From assembly GCA_016748015.1 (NCBI GenBank), contig JAAOMT010000258.1, positions 30,357 to 94,356 on the forward strand: a stretch of DNA of 64,000 nucleotides, read 5' to 3'. How positions within the stretch are numbered: position 1 is the first letter of the stretch; every line of letters begins with the position of its first letter. The notes below the pieces were generated by a model. It made no database searches, was not told the DNA's origin, and worked only from the letters and a program-made list of their open reading frames with translations. The position numbers were made by a program, and so were the translations under genes. Of this stretch, positions 13,015 through 25,779 are shown one piece after another. Source of the stretch: Geosiphon pyriformis (Eukaryota; Glomeromycota; Glomeromycetes; Archaeosporales; Geosiphonaceae).

Positions 13015-13848
13015 TGGTTCAGTGATAATAATGAAAATATCATGCCAAAATGCACACATAATATTAATGTAGAATTTGATCTGAAATATCCAGGAAAAGA
13101 TGCTATCAAATTGGAATCACATTCATGCATCTGCATTAATCTCAAAGTAGCACTGAAAATTTTAGCAACAATAATGGTTTAATTAGCATCTAGAAATAAT
13201 TTAGCAAAAAGAGGAATCAATATCCAAGGAGAAATAATTGACACAAAATATGTAGAAAATATTATCACAATGCTACAAAATAACTTAGAAAAAGTCTATA
13301 TTATAGAGCCAAACAAAAAAATACCATAGACAATATTCCTGTTTTTGGTTAAAATAACTTAATTAGTATCAGTAGAAAACAGAGAAGAATTAAAAATTAC
13401 AGCTAGAGGGATTAGTGGATTCAAATCTATAGAGAAAATAGATATACCACTAAATATAACTAAGAAAAAAATTGTTGAAAAAGAAGAAATCATTTTCACT
13501 CATCAATCAATTTTTATTCTGCTATATAACTAATACATGTTAGTCATAGAAAGGAGAGTAAAAGATAAAGCTTAAATTTTTGAAGTGGAAACTACTATTT
13601 GTAAATCAGGAAAAATTAGATTTATTAATATTTACATACCAGCCAAAAGCTTAAAACATATAAAAATTTCTATTTACAACACAATAGAGAATGTTATTAA
13701 GATATCAAAAAGAACCACCATCAGATATATAAGCACTAAGATTAAAAAACAACTACTAAACCTTATTTCAGACTTTTCACAACTGTGTGAATATGTAGAT
13801 ATTATATTACAAACAATATACAGACAAAAAGAATATTATTTGCTCTAA
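13015..13848 (+). pseudogene. A2 dUTPase remnant and linker
   Basis: dUTPase motifs remain at 13060-13500: NVEFDLKYP (motif 1), GEIIDTKYVENI (motif 3), a broken motif 4 (NKKIP, stop, TIFLFL) and a degraded motif 5 (RGISGFKSI). The linker 13585-13848 is open and parallels A6 56281-56571 (KSGKIRFINIYIPAKS). Confidence 0.77.
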
Positions 13849-13869
13849 CTGGAACAATTAGAACAAATA

Positions 13870-15140
13870 AACTTGAAAAATTTAGACCCACTACAATATA
13901 TGCAGCTAAAGATATTACTCAACAACTTCAACAATATCTTTGCTAGTAAAAATGAATTTGGCAGAACTGACATAATTCAATATCAGATCAAGATTGGAGA
14001 TACAATGTCAATCAAACAAAAAGCATATTGAATACTACTAGCAAGCCATGAAATCATCTGATAAGAAATCAATTGGATGTTAAACAATAAGTTAATTCAA
14101 TTATCAATAAATCTATGGTCATTGCCAATAGTACTAATCTATAAGAAGAATAAAAAAATCTGCTTTTGTGTTAATTACCAAAAACTTAATAGAGTTACAA
14201 AAAGAGATAGCTATTCAACTCCAAAGATCCAAGAACTTTTTGATGCTTTTGGAGAAAAAAAATGGTTTTCAACTTTAAACTTAGACAGTAGTTACTAATA
14301 AGTAGCCATAAAACAAGAAAATAAAGAAAAAACAGCTTTTACAATCCAAGAAAGAAATTTTGAATTTGAATTTATGCTTTTTGGCTTAATGAATGCTTCA
14401 GCTATATTTTAATGGCTTATAAAAATTGTCTATACTGGATTATTGTGGAAATCAGTAGTTGTTTACTTAGATAACACTAATGTGTTCTCTAAGACATTTA
14501 ATGATCATTTACACTATCTTCAACAAGTATTTGAAAGACTAAGAAGAGCCAGATTAAAGTTAAATGCCACCAAATACTTTTTTGGCAAAACAGAATTAAA
14601 ATTTTTAGAACATATTGTGAGCAAAGATAGAATCAAGATAAATTCAGATAAGATTAAGATAGTTAAAAACTTTCCAGTATCTATTAACTTGACTGAATTA
14701 CAAGCATTTTTAAGATTTGTGAGTTACTATTACCACTTTATCAAAAACTTTTCCAAACTGGCTCAGCCATTATATTAGCTTTAAATAAAGAACACCAAAT
14801 ATGAATGGATAGAAAACCAGCAAAAAGCTTTTGATACATTAAGAAGAAAACTTATTTAAGCTCTAGTACTGATCTATTCAGATCATAGCAAGCCATTTAT
14901 AATTACAACTGATGTATCAGGTCAAGCATTAGAACACTTAGCTATCTATTAGGCAGTCATGAAATAGAAAAAATACTTGAGCCAAAAATTCAACCTATAC
15001 ACTAACCATAAAGGATTGACTTTAATTCAGAAACAAAAATTCAGAAATGATTACCATACTAGATAGAAAATAAAACTTTTACTATTTAATTATACAGTAC
15101 ATTACAAAAAAAAGAAAAAAAAAATAAAAATGCTGACAGT
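13870..15140 (+). pseudogene. pol: A2 reverse transcriptase and RNase H remnant
   Basis: RT pieces at 14077-14298 (FCVNYQKLNRVTKRDSYSTP) and 14443-14778. The active site reads YLDN at 14464-14475, the second Asp changed by GAC to AAC. The SGYWQ site reads Y, stop, stop (TAC TAA TAA). RNase H starts near 14890 (ITTDVSGQAL) but lacks the following block, jumping to EHLAIY near 14935. Confidence 0.83.
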
Positions 15141-15329
15141 TTGTCACGAATGAGACAAATCTAAGAATATTTCAATCCAAAAATATAATAAAAAATAAAT
15201 ACACAAAAATATTAACAACTTCAATATTTTATAAATACTTAACAGTTTAAGAAAAAATTATCTCCAAAAGAATAGAACAACATAAAACAACAATCCAAAT
15301 ATTTTATTACTTACAAAAATATATTATAT

Positions 15330-16340
15330 TAGAAAAACAAAAAGGATCCAGACCAATTACTTAGAGTAATCATAGAACTAGAGAAAAAAACAATACTATT
15401 CAATATGTATTCAAATCTAACAGCAGAACATTTTCATAAAGAAACAATTATGGAAAGAACCAGAAAAAGATACTATTGGCCATCTATGTATTCAAACATC
15501 ATCTAATATGTTCAAAATTGTGATGCTTATTAGAAAAAAAGAGGAACAAAACCCAGTAAACCATTAAGACCAATCAAAGTGAAACAACTATTTAATCATA
15601 TTGGAATTAACTTAGTTAGATCATTAACAATTACCAGCAAAAGAAACAGATATATTGCAATAGCCATGAATTATCTTACAAAATAGCCAAAAGCAAAAGC
15701 AATTTAAAGAGCAGATGCAGAATTTATTGCCAAATTTATTCATTAAGATTTGATTTGTCAATATGAATGCCCAAAAAAATTACTATTTGACCAAGGAACT
15801 TACTTTGTAAATAGAACATTAGCAAAATTAAGTCAAAAATTTGGAATAAAAAGACCATTATTATCCCTATTATATCCACAAAACAATGACTTAATTAAAA
15901 GATTCAATAGAACATTGTGTAAAGCAATTGCCAAAATCAGTCAAAAAAATCAAGACAAATGAGATTTGTTTATTATTTGCTTATTGAACAATAAAACAAA
16001 ACATTATACAAGCAACACTATTTGAATCAATATACAATAGAATAACAATACTACCAATAGAGATAGAAATCAGTACATATCTAACTGAACCAATAACAGA
16101 AGACAATTTCCAAGAAACATTGTTAAGAAGAACATATAACTTAATAGAAACACTAAAAAACAAATAGTGAAAAGCAGCTAATAATATTCAAAAGTTACAA
16201 GAAAAACAAAAAAAAAAACACAATAACCAACTACTAAATAAACCAATTAAATTCAAAATTGAAGACAAAGTATTTTTACATTATACCAAAGTGGAAAAAC
16301 AATGGAGTAGAAAATTTGACCCCAAATGAGATAGACTATT
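15330..16340 (+). pseudogene. pol: A2 integrase remnant
   Basis: The HHCC region is degraded (AEHFHKETI kept; NCDAY lacks the last Cys). The catalytic core has FDQGTYFVNRT (15788 onward) with the second Asp kept. The first catalytic Asp appears as Asn (GINLVR). A Trp stop (TGA) occurs at about 15961. Confidence 0.82.
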
Positions 16341-16379
16341 TTACATAGAAAAAATTCTAGGAAATAGAGCTTATAAATT

Positions 16380-17254
16380 AAGATAAGACAACAAAATTTT
16401 AGCCAAAGCAGCACATAGTAATCGACTGAAACCATATTACTATATAGTATCATCATTCATCAATAATATTCTACAATTAAGAGTACAACAAATACTAATC
16501 CAACCAGATAAAATTCCACAAGATCTGAAACCAATCATAATTATTGAATCAAATATGTCAAATTGAACAACCAAAAAGATATATAAAGACACAGTATATG
16601 TGACAAAAGCAACAAAAAAAATGGAAATACTAGATTATATTTACATCTTAGCTCAACAATTGTTTCAAGTCTTAAGTCAACAACAATTAAACATAGAAAT
16701 TGTTATTAACCACCAAACAATCTGTTATCAAAACACTAAACAAAAAAAAAAGTATATTATACTAGTAATCACAAAAACAATCAAGAAACTAGTCAGACAA
16801 AATAGTAGAGAAAGTAAAGAACACTTTTGGAAAAATACCCATTATGAATCTAACAGAAAAACTTTCAAAAAAAAATTGGAAACAATAAACAGAACAACTT
16901 CCAATACAATACTGTTACTATTAGTTGAGACAAAAATTAAACATTCAGAAATTATATCTTGATAAAGCCAAAAAGATATTCAATTAAGAAATAATACAGA
17001 ATATTAAAAATATTATTAGAAAGAAGACAAATCTATCACTGTATATTAGAACAATCTATTGACTACATACAATATTTCAAAATTACCCAAAAATATTGTT
17101 ACACTCTAACATAAAAACAATTATTATTAACCAATAGAGAAGAATAAACAATGTGCAAATTAAAAATCTAAGAAACAAAGTTGAATAAACAATATTAAAA
17201 AAAAAAGTATTAGACTTAATTCAAAGTGAAGATTTTGATGAAGCTCAATATTAA
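16380..17254 (+). pseudogene. A2 conserved post-integrase domain remnant
   Basis: The best-preserved older copy of the C-terminal domain: 16600-16962 is open for 120 codons (ILAQQLFQVLSQQQLNIEIV, a Lys-rich centre, then LLLLVETKIKHSEIIS). The tail reaches SEDFDEAQY and TAA at 17252-17254. No membrane segment or signal peptide is seen, so an envelope protein is unlikely. Function unknown. Confidence 0.62.
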
Positions 17255-17268
17255 AAAGAAAGAGATAA

Positions 17269-17962
17269 TATTATTCATAAAGAAAATGTATAAAAGAAAA
17301 TAGTAGAAAAACAAATAGACCAATAGAAACCTAAATTATATATATATAGCAAAAGTGTTAAAAGCAGAAAAAAAAGAATCAGAACCAAAATCTTTTTAGT
17401 ATGACATTTCTATTAGTATTATCAATATTAATAAATAATTATTTACTATCTAAATTATTCTCCCTATTATCAACACTTTATGTTAATAGTAACTGATACT
17501 TAATTATACTGGAACAATAGCTCTTAATTACGGCTATTGATAGGATATTAACATTTATTGCCTTGGCTTATTTCTTTATTTTCTTTTATTTTCTTTTATT
17601 TTTTTTTGTTATTTCTTGTTGTTAACTAATTAATTAAAAGTTAAAGTGCTGAGTTATTGACATTAAGAATTGTTTGACAAAAGACTCCTGTAAGAGGGTA
17701 GACATTTGAATTTAAGGATTGCTTATTAGAGGATTGCTGACCACTAAGCCAAGAAAAAAATTAACAGAATTGCAATTTTTGGAGGCTACTGAAAACAACT
17801 ATTGAATCTTTGTTTATTATACAAAAGACTCAACCAAAATCTTCAGATTATAAAAACTTTCAAATAACTAAACTTTTAAATATTACCAAGATAATTCAGC
17901 TATTGAGCACCAAGTTACAGATTTGTTATTTAATTTAAGACTCTAAATAATCACTTATAATA
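17269..17962 (+). repeat. A2 3' LTR
   Basis: It starts TATTATTCATAAAG and ends TCACTTATAATA, a decayed TCACCTGTAACA. It is shorter than the 5' LTR and lacks part of the GCACATTGCTC repeat region. It is followed by CTGA, the right target duplication, then A1 LTR sequence. Confidence 0.8.
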
Positions 17963-17966
17963 CTGA

Positions 17967-18132
17967 AAAGCTATAAATAAAACAATACTTGAATCTCTGT
18001 CCATTATATAAAAGATTTAACTAAAATTTTCAAATACCAAAACTTTCAGATATTTAACAATTATATTAGCTATTGAGCACTAAGTTACAGATTTGTTATT
18101 TGATTTAAGATTCCAAATAATTACTTGTAATA
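17967..18132 (+). repeat. A1 3' LTR, right part
   Basis: LTR sequence continuing from 8393 (GAATCTCTGTCCATTATA, later CAGATTTGTTATTTG), ending TTACTTGTAATA. It is directly followed by ATAAGATATTAATTTTT, which is mid-LTR sequence of A3. This shows that A1 had inserted into the A3 5' LTR. Confidence 0.75.
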
Positions 18133-18530
18133 ATAAGATATTAATTTTTATTTTTTTTCTTATTTTTATATTTTTTTTATATTTTTTTTATTTCTTTGTT
18201 GTTTGTTGATTTACTAACTGATTAAAAAAATTAAGTACTGAGTAATTAATATTAAGAATAGCTTAATAAAAGACTTCAAAGAAACAGTATAGAGTTTAAG
18301 AAATTTACAGATAGCTTACCAAAAGGGCATAACTGTCAGAATAAGCTGGCCATTATACTAAAAAATAAAATTTGATTGAATTATGATTCTAAAAGACTAC
18401 TAATACAACCATTAAATCTTTGTCTATTATACAAAGAACTTAACCATTAGAATTACTAATCATACCAGCTATTAAGCATCAATTATGAGTTTGTTATTTA
18501 TTCCAACCATCTTAATAATCATCTGTAATA
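18133..18530 (+). repeat. A3 5' LTR, right part
   Basis: It resumes LTR sequence at ATAAGATATTAATTTTT and ends CATCTGTAATA, followed by the decayed primer site TTTGGTGCTTTC. The first four bases (ATAA) may be the right target duplication of A1; the left copy lies outside the window. Confidence 0.75.
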
Positions 18531-18579
18531 TTTGGTGCTTTCTGTAAAATATAATCTAACAAAAAACCAGCACCAATAG

Positions 18580-20700
18580 CAACTATTTGAAACAGTGGCA
18601 GAATCAAAAAATTAGAGACAAATCACTTGTAATTTGTAAAATTTATATTCTAACATTACCAAAATTATCTGGGATTGACAAATAATAGTTGGCCAGTAAA
18701 ATTAGCTTTCAATTGTTATGTTAACAAATGAATTGTATACTATTTGAAAAGTTAAGGAGATCCAAAATCTGCTTTTAACGATTTTTTTAGTGAACTACTT
18801 TAACACACTACACTTCTACAAAATTATTTATTTGCACTACAAATTACAGAAATAAACAAGGAAATTGAAAAATACACCAAACAAAAATTTCTTATTATCT
18901 TTGCAGACAAAAGAAAAGAAAAATTGTAAACATCAGCAAGAATACCAAAACAGATACAACCACCTACTTAGAAGAAACCAAAAGTCAATTCACTAATACA
19001 CCTATCATATTATTACATACTCAAAAGTATTATTAACATAACATTAGCAGACACATCTATATTTAATACAAAAGCACTATTAGCTAGAATCCTGTTCCAA
19101 AGTAAACAGAAAAAAGCTAAACTATTGGAAACTTATAGCAATTATTTCAAGAAATTTAATTTATAATTAACAATACTATCAAGACTTTAATCACTATTAC
19201 TACTACCAGATTTCAGAGCTATTAGTCTTTGGAAAATAACAAATTTTGAGAAAGAAAAAAATAACAATCAGGAAATTAATATTCAAAACCCAATTACCAA
19301 AAACCCAGAAATTCAAACTCCAATTGTTCAAATCCAGCCAAATCTGAATAATCTAAACCTTGTATTTATTGTTTCTTAAAACCTACCTCCAGTAATTGTA
19401 ATAAATTTACCAGTTGTCCCAATTACCAAACAACAACAACAGCAATCACAATCACAACAGCAACAACTTTAACAGCAACCATAATTACAACAATAACAAC
19501 TTCAACAACAACAATCATGACTGGTACCAATAGTCTACACACCAATTGCAAAACTCAAGAAATTCACTAGTAAAAAAGACAATGTGCAAGTCTGGTTCAA
19601 TGACATAGAAAAAGCCATTATAGCCAATAGATGGGACAACACCAAAATATTATAGACAATTTCATATTTTTTTTAAGATACTATCAACTTATAGTATTAA
19701 TCTTAATCCAAAAACTCTAAGACTTCAATACATTTAAACTGAAATTTTTAAGATATTTTAGTAATAATAATAGCATCAATTGCTTAGCAAATACCTTTAT
19801 AAATATTAAACAAAGAGATATTAAAACAGTTACCACTTATTTAGGACACTTTTATAGAAACTTGCACCAAATACAAGCAATTAATGCAAATTACTTTACA
19901 GCACCACAGATTTTGAACCAGTTTATCCATGAATTATGCAATAGCATTCTTCATTATATACATCCAATACACTTATAAACTTTCTAAGACACAGTTACTT
20001 ATGTCCAAAATTTTGAATCAGCTAAGCTGAAAGCTAACTACATCCAAGTCATTAATTTAATAATAAACAAATTATCTGAATTGGACTCTAAGTTGTAACA
20101 ATTTAGTAATTTTGTTAATCAAAAATTAAAGGAATACTTAGTTAACAATCAAACAATTTATTAATCATTACAATACTGCAATAATTCAGAAAACACAAAT
20201 AGCTTTCAAAATTAACTATGTCCATTATTATCAATCAATCAACAGTAGTAACAAGAAACATGTAGTTTTTACTATTGTGGTAAACAAGAACATTTGCAAT
20301 TTGAATGTTGCAAATGGTTAAGTAATCAATGATTGGAAAATTAGTATTAAAACTTCAATTGCTGGTTTCAAACTCTGAATTATTATTCAAATTAAAAATC
20401 TTATTAACCAAATTACCTACCAATAATACAGCAGCAAATATACACACTGCCAATATATCAAATCTCAACACCAATTATCTATCAATCACAGCAGTCACCA
20501 ATAATTTATTAACCAGCCACAATTTAAATACCACTACAAAACTCAGCTTAAATATCTAGAAATCCAAAACCAAAAATTATTCACACTCAACAAAACTGGT
20601 AATTGGTAATGATAATACATTAACTAATTTCCAGTTCATTACAACAGCCATTAGGAGCATGCCAGTTGAGTTTAGAAACAAAGTACTCTTAAAACCCAAG
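18580..20700 (+). pseudogene. gag: A3 gag remnant
   Basis: It aligns with A6 gag throughout. A Gln-rich CAA/CAG tract with interspersed TAA lies at 19425-19515. The capsid-like core is at about 19540-20170. The knuckle near 20265-20315 has lost its first Cys (FYYCGKQEHLQFEC). The codon at 19188-19190 is TAA where A5 has CAA. Confidence 0.78.
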
Positions 20701-20739
20701 TTTTCAGAACTATTTAACTCTCCTAGTTACTCCAAAAAA

Positions 20740-21398
20740 TGCTTTATCCAACAATGTAGAACTCAACTCAAAGCAAACAATTAATCACAACATATCTCCA
20801 GCAACTATTACTAACAATAAATTATTAACTGCTATCTTTCTATTCAAAATTAAAGAATTTATAACAACACCTTTTTTTAGTAGAGCTGTTTTTAACACCA
20901 AATTTATTATAATAATATATACTAATGTCAAAGTTAATAGTCAATTTATTAAACTGATTTTAGACAGTAGATCAGCCAGCAGCATTATCACATAACAATT
21001 CATAGATTAATTAGGTTGTCAAGTTAATTGTATTGCCAGCACCAGAATTATTACAGCTAATAAAATGATTAAAACTCTTATTAGTGAAATTAATGACTTC
21101 TTTTTTAAAGTCAATAATATTACCACTTTTATTAAAGTATTAATCATAAAAGCTACTTAATACCAAGCTTTTATTGGTAATAACTGGCTGTTTAAAACCA
21201 ATGCAGTGTTCAACTAGAACACTCAAAAATTACAACTGAGCCAAAATAACTAAAACATTCAAGTACCAGCCACTTGTGGTTATTTCAAGACCACCATCAA
21301 AAAGCAACTATTAATTGAGTTAAAAGAAAAAGAAAAAAAACTTATCTGGAAAGTCTATTAAGTTTTATGGACCAAAAAAAAACACAACAAATTATCAC
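20740..21398 (+). pseudogene. A3 protease remnant
   Basis: The protease motif reads LILDSRSASSIIT: the Gly of DSG is Arg. The downstream IGNNWLFKTNA motif is present near 21175. The copy breaks at 21398, where a solo LTR is inserted in the protease-distal region. Confidence 0.75.
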
Positions 21399-22371
21399 TG
21401 TTACTAGTAGAATTTTAACTATTAATTAGCATGAAATTACCCTTATAATTCCTATTATTAATTAGCATATATTATTATTATTTCGATTATTACTTATTAT
21501 TTAATCAAATTATCAAATATTATTACTCAATCAATAATCTAATTTGTATTATAAAAATTAAGATAATTAAATTACACAATACCCTGAACCATTTAATATA
21601 GTTAAAATTCGCCGAAATTAATAAAAATTGGCCGAAATAATCAATAGTTCAGTAAAATAATTTGTAGTTTACTGAAATGTATCTTTAATTTACCAAAATT
21701 AAAGCAAAGAAAAAAATGTAAATTTAAAAACTAGTATTACAACAAGTTGTATAAAAGAAGAACTTCTCTCTTCAAAAAAATGTATTTTTTTATAATATCT
21801 TACCATAGTATCTTATTTTAGATATCTTAATTAGAACAAATTACTTTTTAAACATCTTAAATAAAAATTAAATATTTAAAAACCAAATTTTTTGATTATT
21901 ATACTTGAAATTCTCTCAACACAACTAACATTTTAAAATTGATTAGCTATCAATTTCAGTAGTCTGTTAGTAATTCCAGGCCTGAATAGAGAACATTTTT
22001 TTTGATAAAATTCTATTTCTTTTATATTTCTTTTATTTTTATTTTTTTTTCTTATTATAATCATTAGAGTAGCCTACAAACAAAATTTCTGTAAAAGAGT
22101 TAACTTTTACAGCAAAGTAATTACACATTTTTAGTGAGCTTCTAGACGAGCAATTCCTAAGAAAGAGTTGATATTTACTACAATATAACTACATAAAGTA
22201 ACTGGTATGAAATTAACTATTCTATTTATAAATACAGCAGTTCAAATTATAAGAGATAATTTGAAGATAAATTCAATTATTGGAGGTTCAATTGCTTCCA
22301 GAAAACGTAAAATTAGCAACAGATAAACAGTAACAACATTCAAGAAAAGAGACCAAAAATCTTTAGTAACA
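21399..22371 (+). repeat. Solo LTR of family C inserted in A3
   Basis: A 973-bp block foreign to family A, with TGTTAC at 21399-21404 and GTAACA at 22366-22371. Flanks TCAC (21395-21398) and TTAT (22372-22375) fit a 4-bp duplication after two C-to-T changes. A3 sequence resumes downstream. The first 650 bp or so occur inverted at 29106-29756. It contains a CCGAAAT-type repeat near 21610-21640 and no protein-coding signal, so it is read as a solo LTR; the family is unknown. Confidence 0.62.
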
Positions 22372-22439
22372 TTATTTATATCTTGCTGAGAAAAAAAGAG
22401 AAAAAAAAAAGAAAAAAAAATCTATTTTAGCTACTATTT

Positions 22440-23330
22440 TTACTTATATTCTATATACTACTTCTTATGCCAACTTACAGTATTATCAGCCAAAGTTAGT
22501 TTGCATTAATTGTAACAAAAAATTGTTATCAATAGGCATATGTTGTTATAATGATAAGAAATAGCCCATAATAATAAAATATTACTGTCATTCATGTATT
22601 TTTGAATATTTTGGACAACTGAAGTAACAAAGAAAATAGGACAATAAGTCTTGTCTTATATATGAAACAATTTTTACTGATAAAAAAATATGGAATAACA
22701 TTTTTGGATGAGGCAAAATATGTGATAAAATATGTTAGTACACAATTTTAATCAATAATTGAATACAAAAAAAAACTCTAATTAATAATGCTTGAAAACA
22801 AGCACTAAAATACCTAAAAAAATACTTACATAATAAACACAAGATTTGGAGAATGGCAAGTATCAAGATTGAAAGTACTTTCTTTAGTGAGCTGTTAGAA
22901 ATTAAGAATAATCTACTTATACTACTCAAACCAAAATACATTCTCACTTTTGACATCTTTGATAATGTTAAAGATAATTCAGAGCAATTCTATAAACACT
23001 ATCAAGACTTGGCACCTACATGAAAAGAGCAAAAACAGTATTTAAAAGAGTTAAAAACCTGACTATGTAACCATTGTTTAATTTTATGTGACTTTAGGTA
23101 TTGTAATAATTGTAATTTTATCTAAAATTTACCATTACAAATAATCTATTTAATCTTCAAGAAAAAAAAACCAATCAAAAAATGCATCTCAGAATTGGAT
23201 TTAAACTTCAATTACAATTTAAACTCCAACAATAACAACAACAACAACAATGGCTCCAATTTTGTCTAAACTGACAACTTAACTGACAATAAATTAAACT
23301 TTGACAAAAACTCAAAACAATATATTATAC
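22440..23330 (+). pseudogene. A3 Cys-rich cluster region and acidic linker remnant
   Basis: It aligns with the same region of the other copies: CINCNKKLLSIGICCYNDKK, then YYCHSCIFEYF (22495-22615); a second cluster (CNHCLILCDFRYCNNCNFI) near 23065-23125; then an Asn/Asp-rich tract with (AAC)n at 23230-23250. The conserved cysteine spacing in a copy this decayed suggests the segment belonged to the ancestral element. Confidence 0.62.
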
Positions 23331-23339
23331 TTTCAGACT

Positions 23340-24180
23340 TTACAAAGATACAAGAACTAAAATGGTTTAGTGATTATAATGATAGTATTATGTCAGAATA
23401 AGTACATGATACTAATGCAGAATTTGATTTAAAATATCCAGAAAAATATGTTATAATATTAGAACCCAATATATGCACTTGTATTGATCTAAAAATAGTA
23501 TTAAAAATACCAGCAACAATCATGGTTTAATTAACATCTAGATTTAGTTTAGCAAAAAAGAAAATTAACATCAGAGAAGGAATAATTGATGCAAAATATG
23601 TAAAAAATATCATTGCAATGCTACAAATGATTTAGAAAATCATATATTATTAAACCAAATAAAAAAATAACACAAACAATATTTTTATTTTTAGTAAAAA
23701 TAGCTCAGTTAGTATTGGTAGAAACAAAGAAAAAGTTATAAATTATATCAAGAAAAAAAAATGGATTTAGATCAATAAGTAAAATAGATGTACTGATCAA
23801 TATGGCAAAGAAAAAAATCATTAATAAAAGAAAAATTATCTCCATTTATCAACCAGTTTCTATTCTACCATATAACTAGTACATATTAGTAATAGAAAAA
23901 AAAATAAGAAATTAGTCCCAAATTTTTGAAGCAGAACCAACTATTTGTGAATCAAGAGAGATTAGAATTACCAATCTTTATATACCAGCCAAAAACTGTA
24001 AACACATCAAAATTTTCATCTATAACACAATTGAAAACATTATTGAAATACCAAGCAAAACTATTATTAGATATTTAAGCACTGAAATTGAGAACCAATT
24101 ACCAAATATCATTCCAGATTTTTTACAACTATGTGAATATGTGGATATTATATTACAAACTATATATGAATAAAAAAATA
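23340..24180 (+). pseudogene. A3 dUTPase remnant and linker
   Basis: Motif 1 is NAEFDLKYP, motif 3 GIIDAKYVKNI, motif 4 NKKITQTIFLFL; motif 5 is lost (NGFRSI). The linker resembling A6 56281-56571 covers 23920-24170 (CESREIRITNLYIPAKN). Confidence 0.75.
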
Positions 24181-24199
24181 CTATTTGTTCCAATTAGAA

Positions 24200-25570
24200 C
24201 AATTGGAACAAATAAACTTAAGAAACTTAGATCTACTTCAACAAATATAGCTCAAAATGTTGTTTAACAATTTTACTAATATTTTTGCCAGTAAAAATGA
24301 ATTTGGCAGAACTGATATTATTTAACATCAAATCAAAACTAGAAATACTATGCCAATCAAACAATGAGCATACCAAGTACTATCAGCTAGCCATAAGATT
24401 ATTTAACAAGAAATTAACAGAATGTTGAATAATAAGTTAATTCAACTATCAATAAGTTCATGGTTATTATTAGTAGTACTAGTCTGAAAGAAAAATAAAA
24501 AAATTTATTTTTGTGTAGATTACAGAAAACTTAACAGTGTTACTTGTAAAAACAATTATCCAACTCCATAAATTCAAGAATTATTTGACATGTTTAGAGA
24601 AATGAAATAGATTTTCACATTAGATTTGGATAATAATTATTGGCAAGTAGTCATGAATTCAGCTGACAAAAAAAACCAGCATTCACTACATAAGAAAAGA
24701 ATTTTAAATTTAATATTATGCTATTTGGCTTAATGAATATACCAGCCACTTTTTAATAACTATTGAAAATTGCTTATACTGAATTATTATAGAAATCAGT
24801 AGTAGTCTACTTGGATAATATCAATGTATTTTTCAAAACATTTGATAATTATCTTCATTATTTTCAACAAGTGTTCAAAAGATTAAAAAAATTTGGATTA
24901 AAATTAAATGCAATCAAATGCTTTTTTGGTAAAACAAAACTGAAGTTTTTAAGACATGGTATAAGCAAAAATGGCATCAAGACAGATCCAAACAAGATTA
25001 AAATTGTTAAGAACTTTTTAGTATTAACAAATCTTATTGAATTAAGAGCATTTTTGGAATTTGCTGAATACTACTACTGCTTTATCCAAAACTTTTCCAA
25101 ATTGGCTCAACCATTCTACTAGCTTTAGGCCAAGAATGTAAAATATGAACTAAAACTCAGCAAAAAGCCTTTAACATTTTAAGAAAAAAACTTATTTAAG
25201 CCTTAGTATTAATTTATTTGAATTATAGCAAACTATTTATATTCACCACTGATATATTAAGCCAAGCATTAGAAGCCATACTATTACAAAAAAACCAGAT
25301 AGAAGAGAATATCCAATAGTATATATTAGCCAAAACTTAAGTCCAGCTAAAAAAACTATAAAACTCTAGCACTAAAACATTTGGCTATTTATTAGGCAAT
25401 CATCTAATAGAAAAAATACTTGAATCAAAAGTTTAACATATACATTGATCACAAAAAATTAACATTAATTCAGAAACAAAAATTTGGAGACAACTATCAT
25501 GCAAAATAGAAAATAAAATTTTCACTATTTAATTATATTATATATTATAAAAAGAAAAAAAAAATGAAAA
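24200..25570 (+). pseudogene. pol: A3 reverse transcriptase and RNase H remnant
   Basis: RT is readable from NNFTNIFASKNEFGRTD. This copy keeps the ancestral YWQV (TAT TGG CAA GTA, near 24639) that is a stop in A1, A2 and A6. The active site is YLDN at 24808-24819. The open stretch 24811-25122 covers the thumb. RNase H (FTTDILSQAL) is frameshifted. Confidence 0.82.
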
Positions 25571-25779
25571 TACCAACAGTTTGTCACAAATAAAACAAAT
25601 CTAAAAATATTTTAATCCAAAAATATAACAAAAAATGAACACACAAAAATATTTACAATTCCAACATTATATTAATATCCAACAGTTTAAGAAAAAATTA
25701 TCTTAAAATAAACAAAACAACATAAAACAACAATCAAAATATTTTATCATTCACCAAATATATTATATTAGAAAAACAA

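Larger units (their letters stand above)
8394..17962 (+). mobile_element. Ty3/gypsy family A copy A2, complete but degenerate
   Basis: Element with 5' LTR (8394-9194), internal region and 3' LTR (17269-17962), inserted into the A1 3' LTR with a 4-bp duplication. All family domains can be found, but reading frames are broken many times. A2 must be younger than A1, although it is nearly as AT-rich. Confidence 0.88.
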
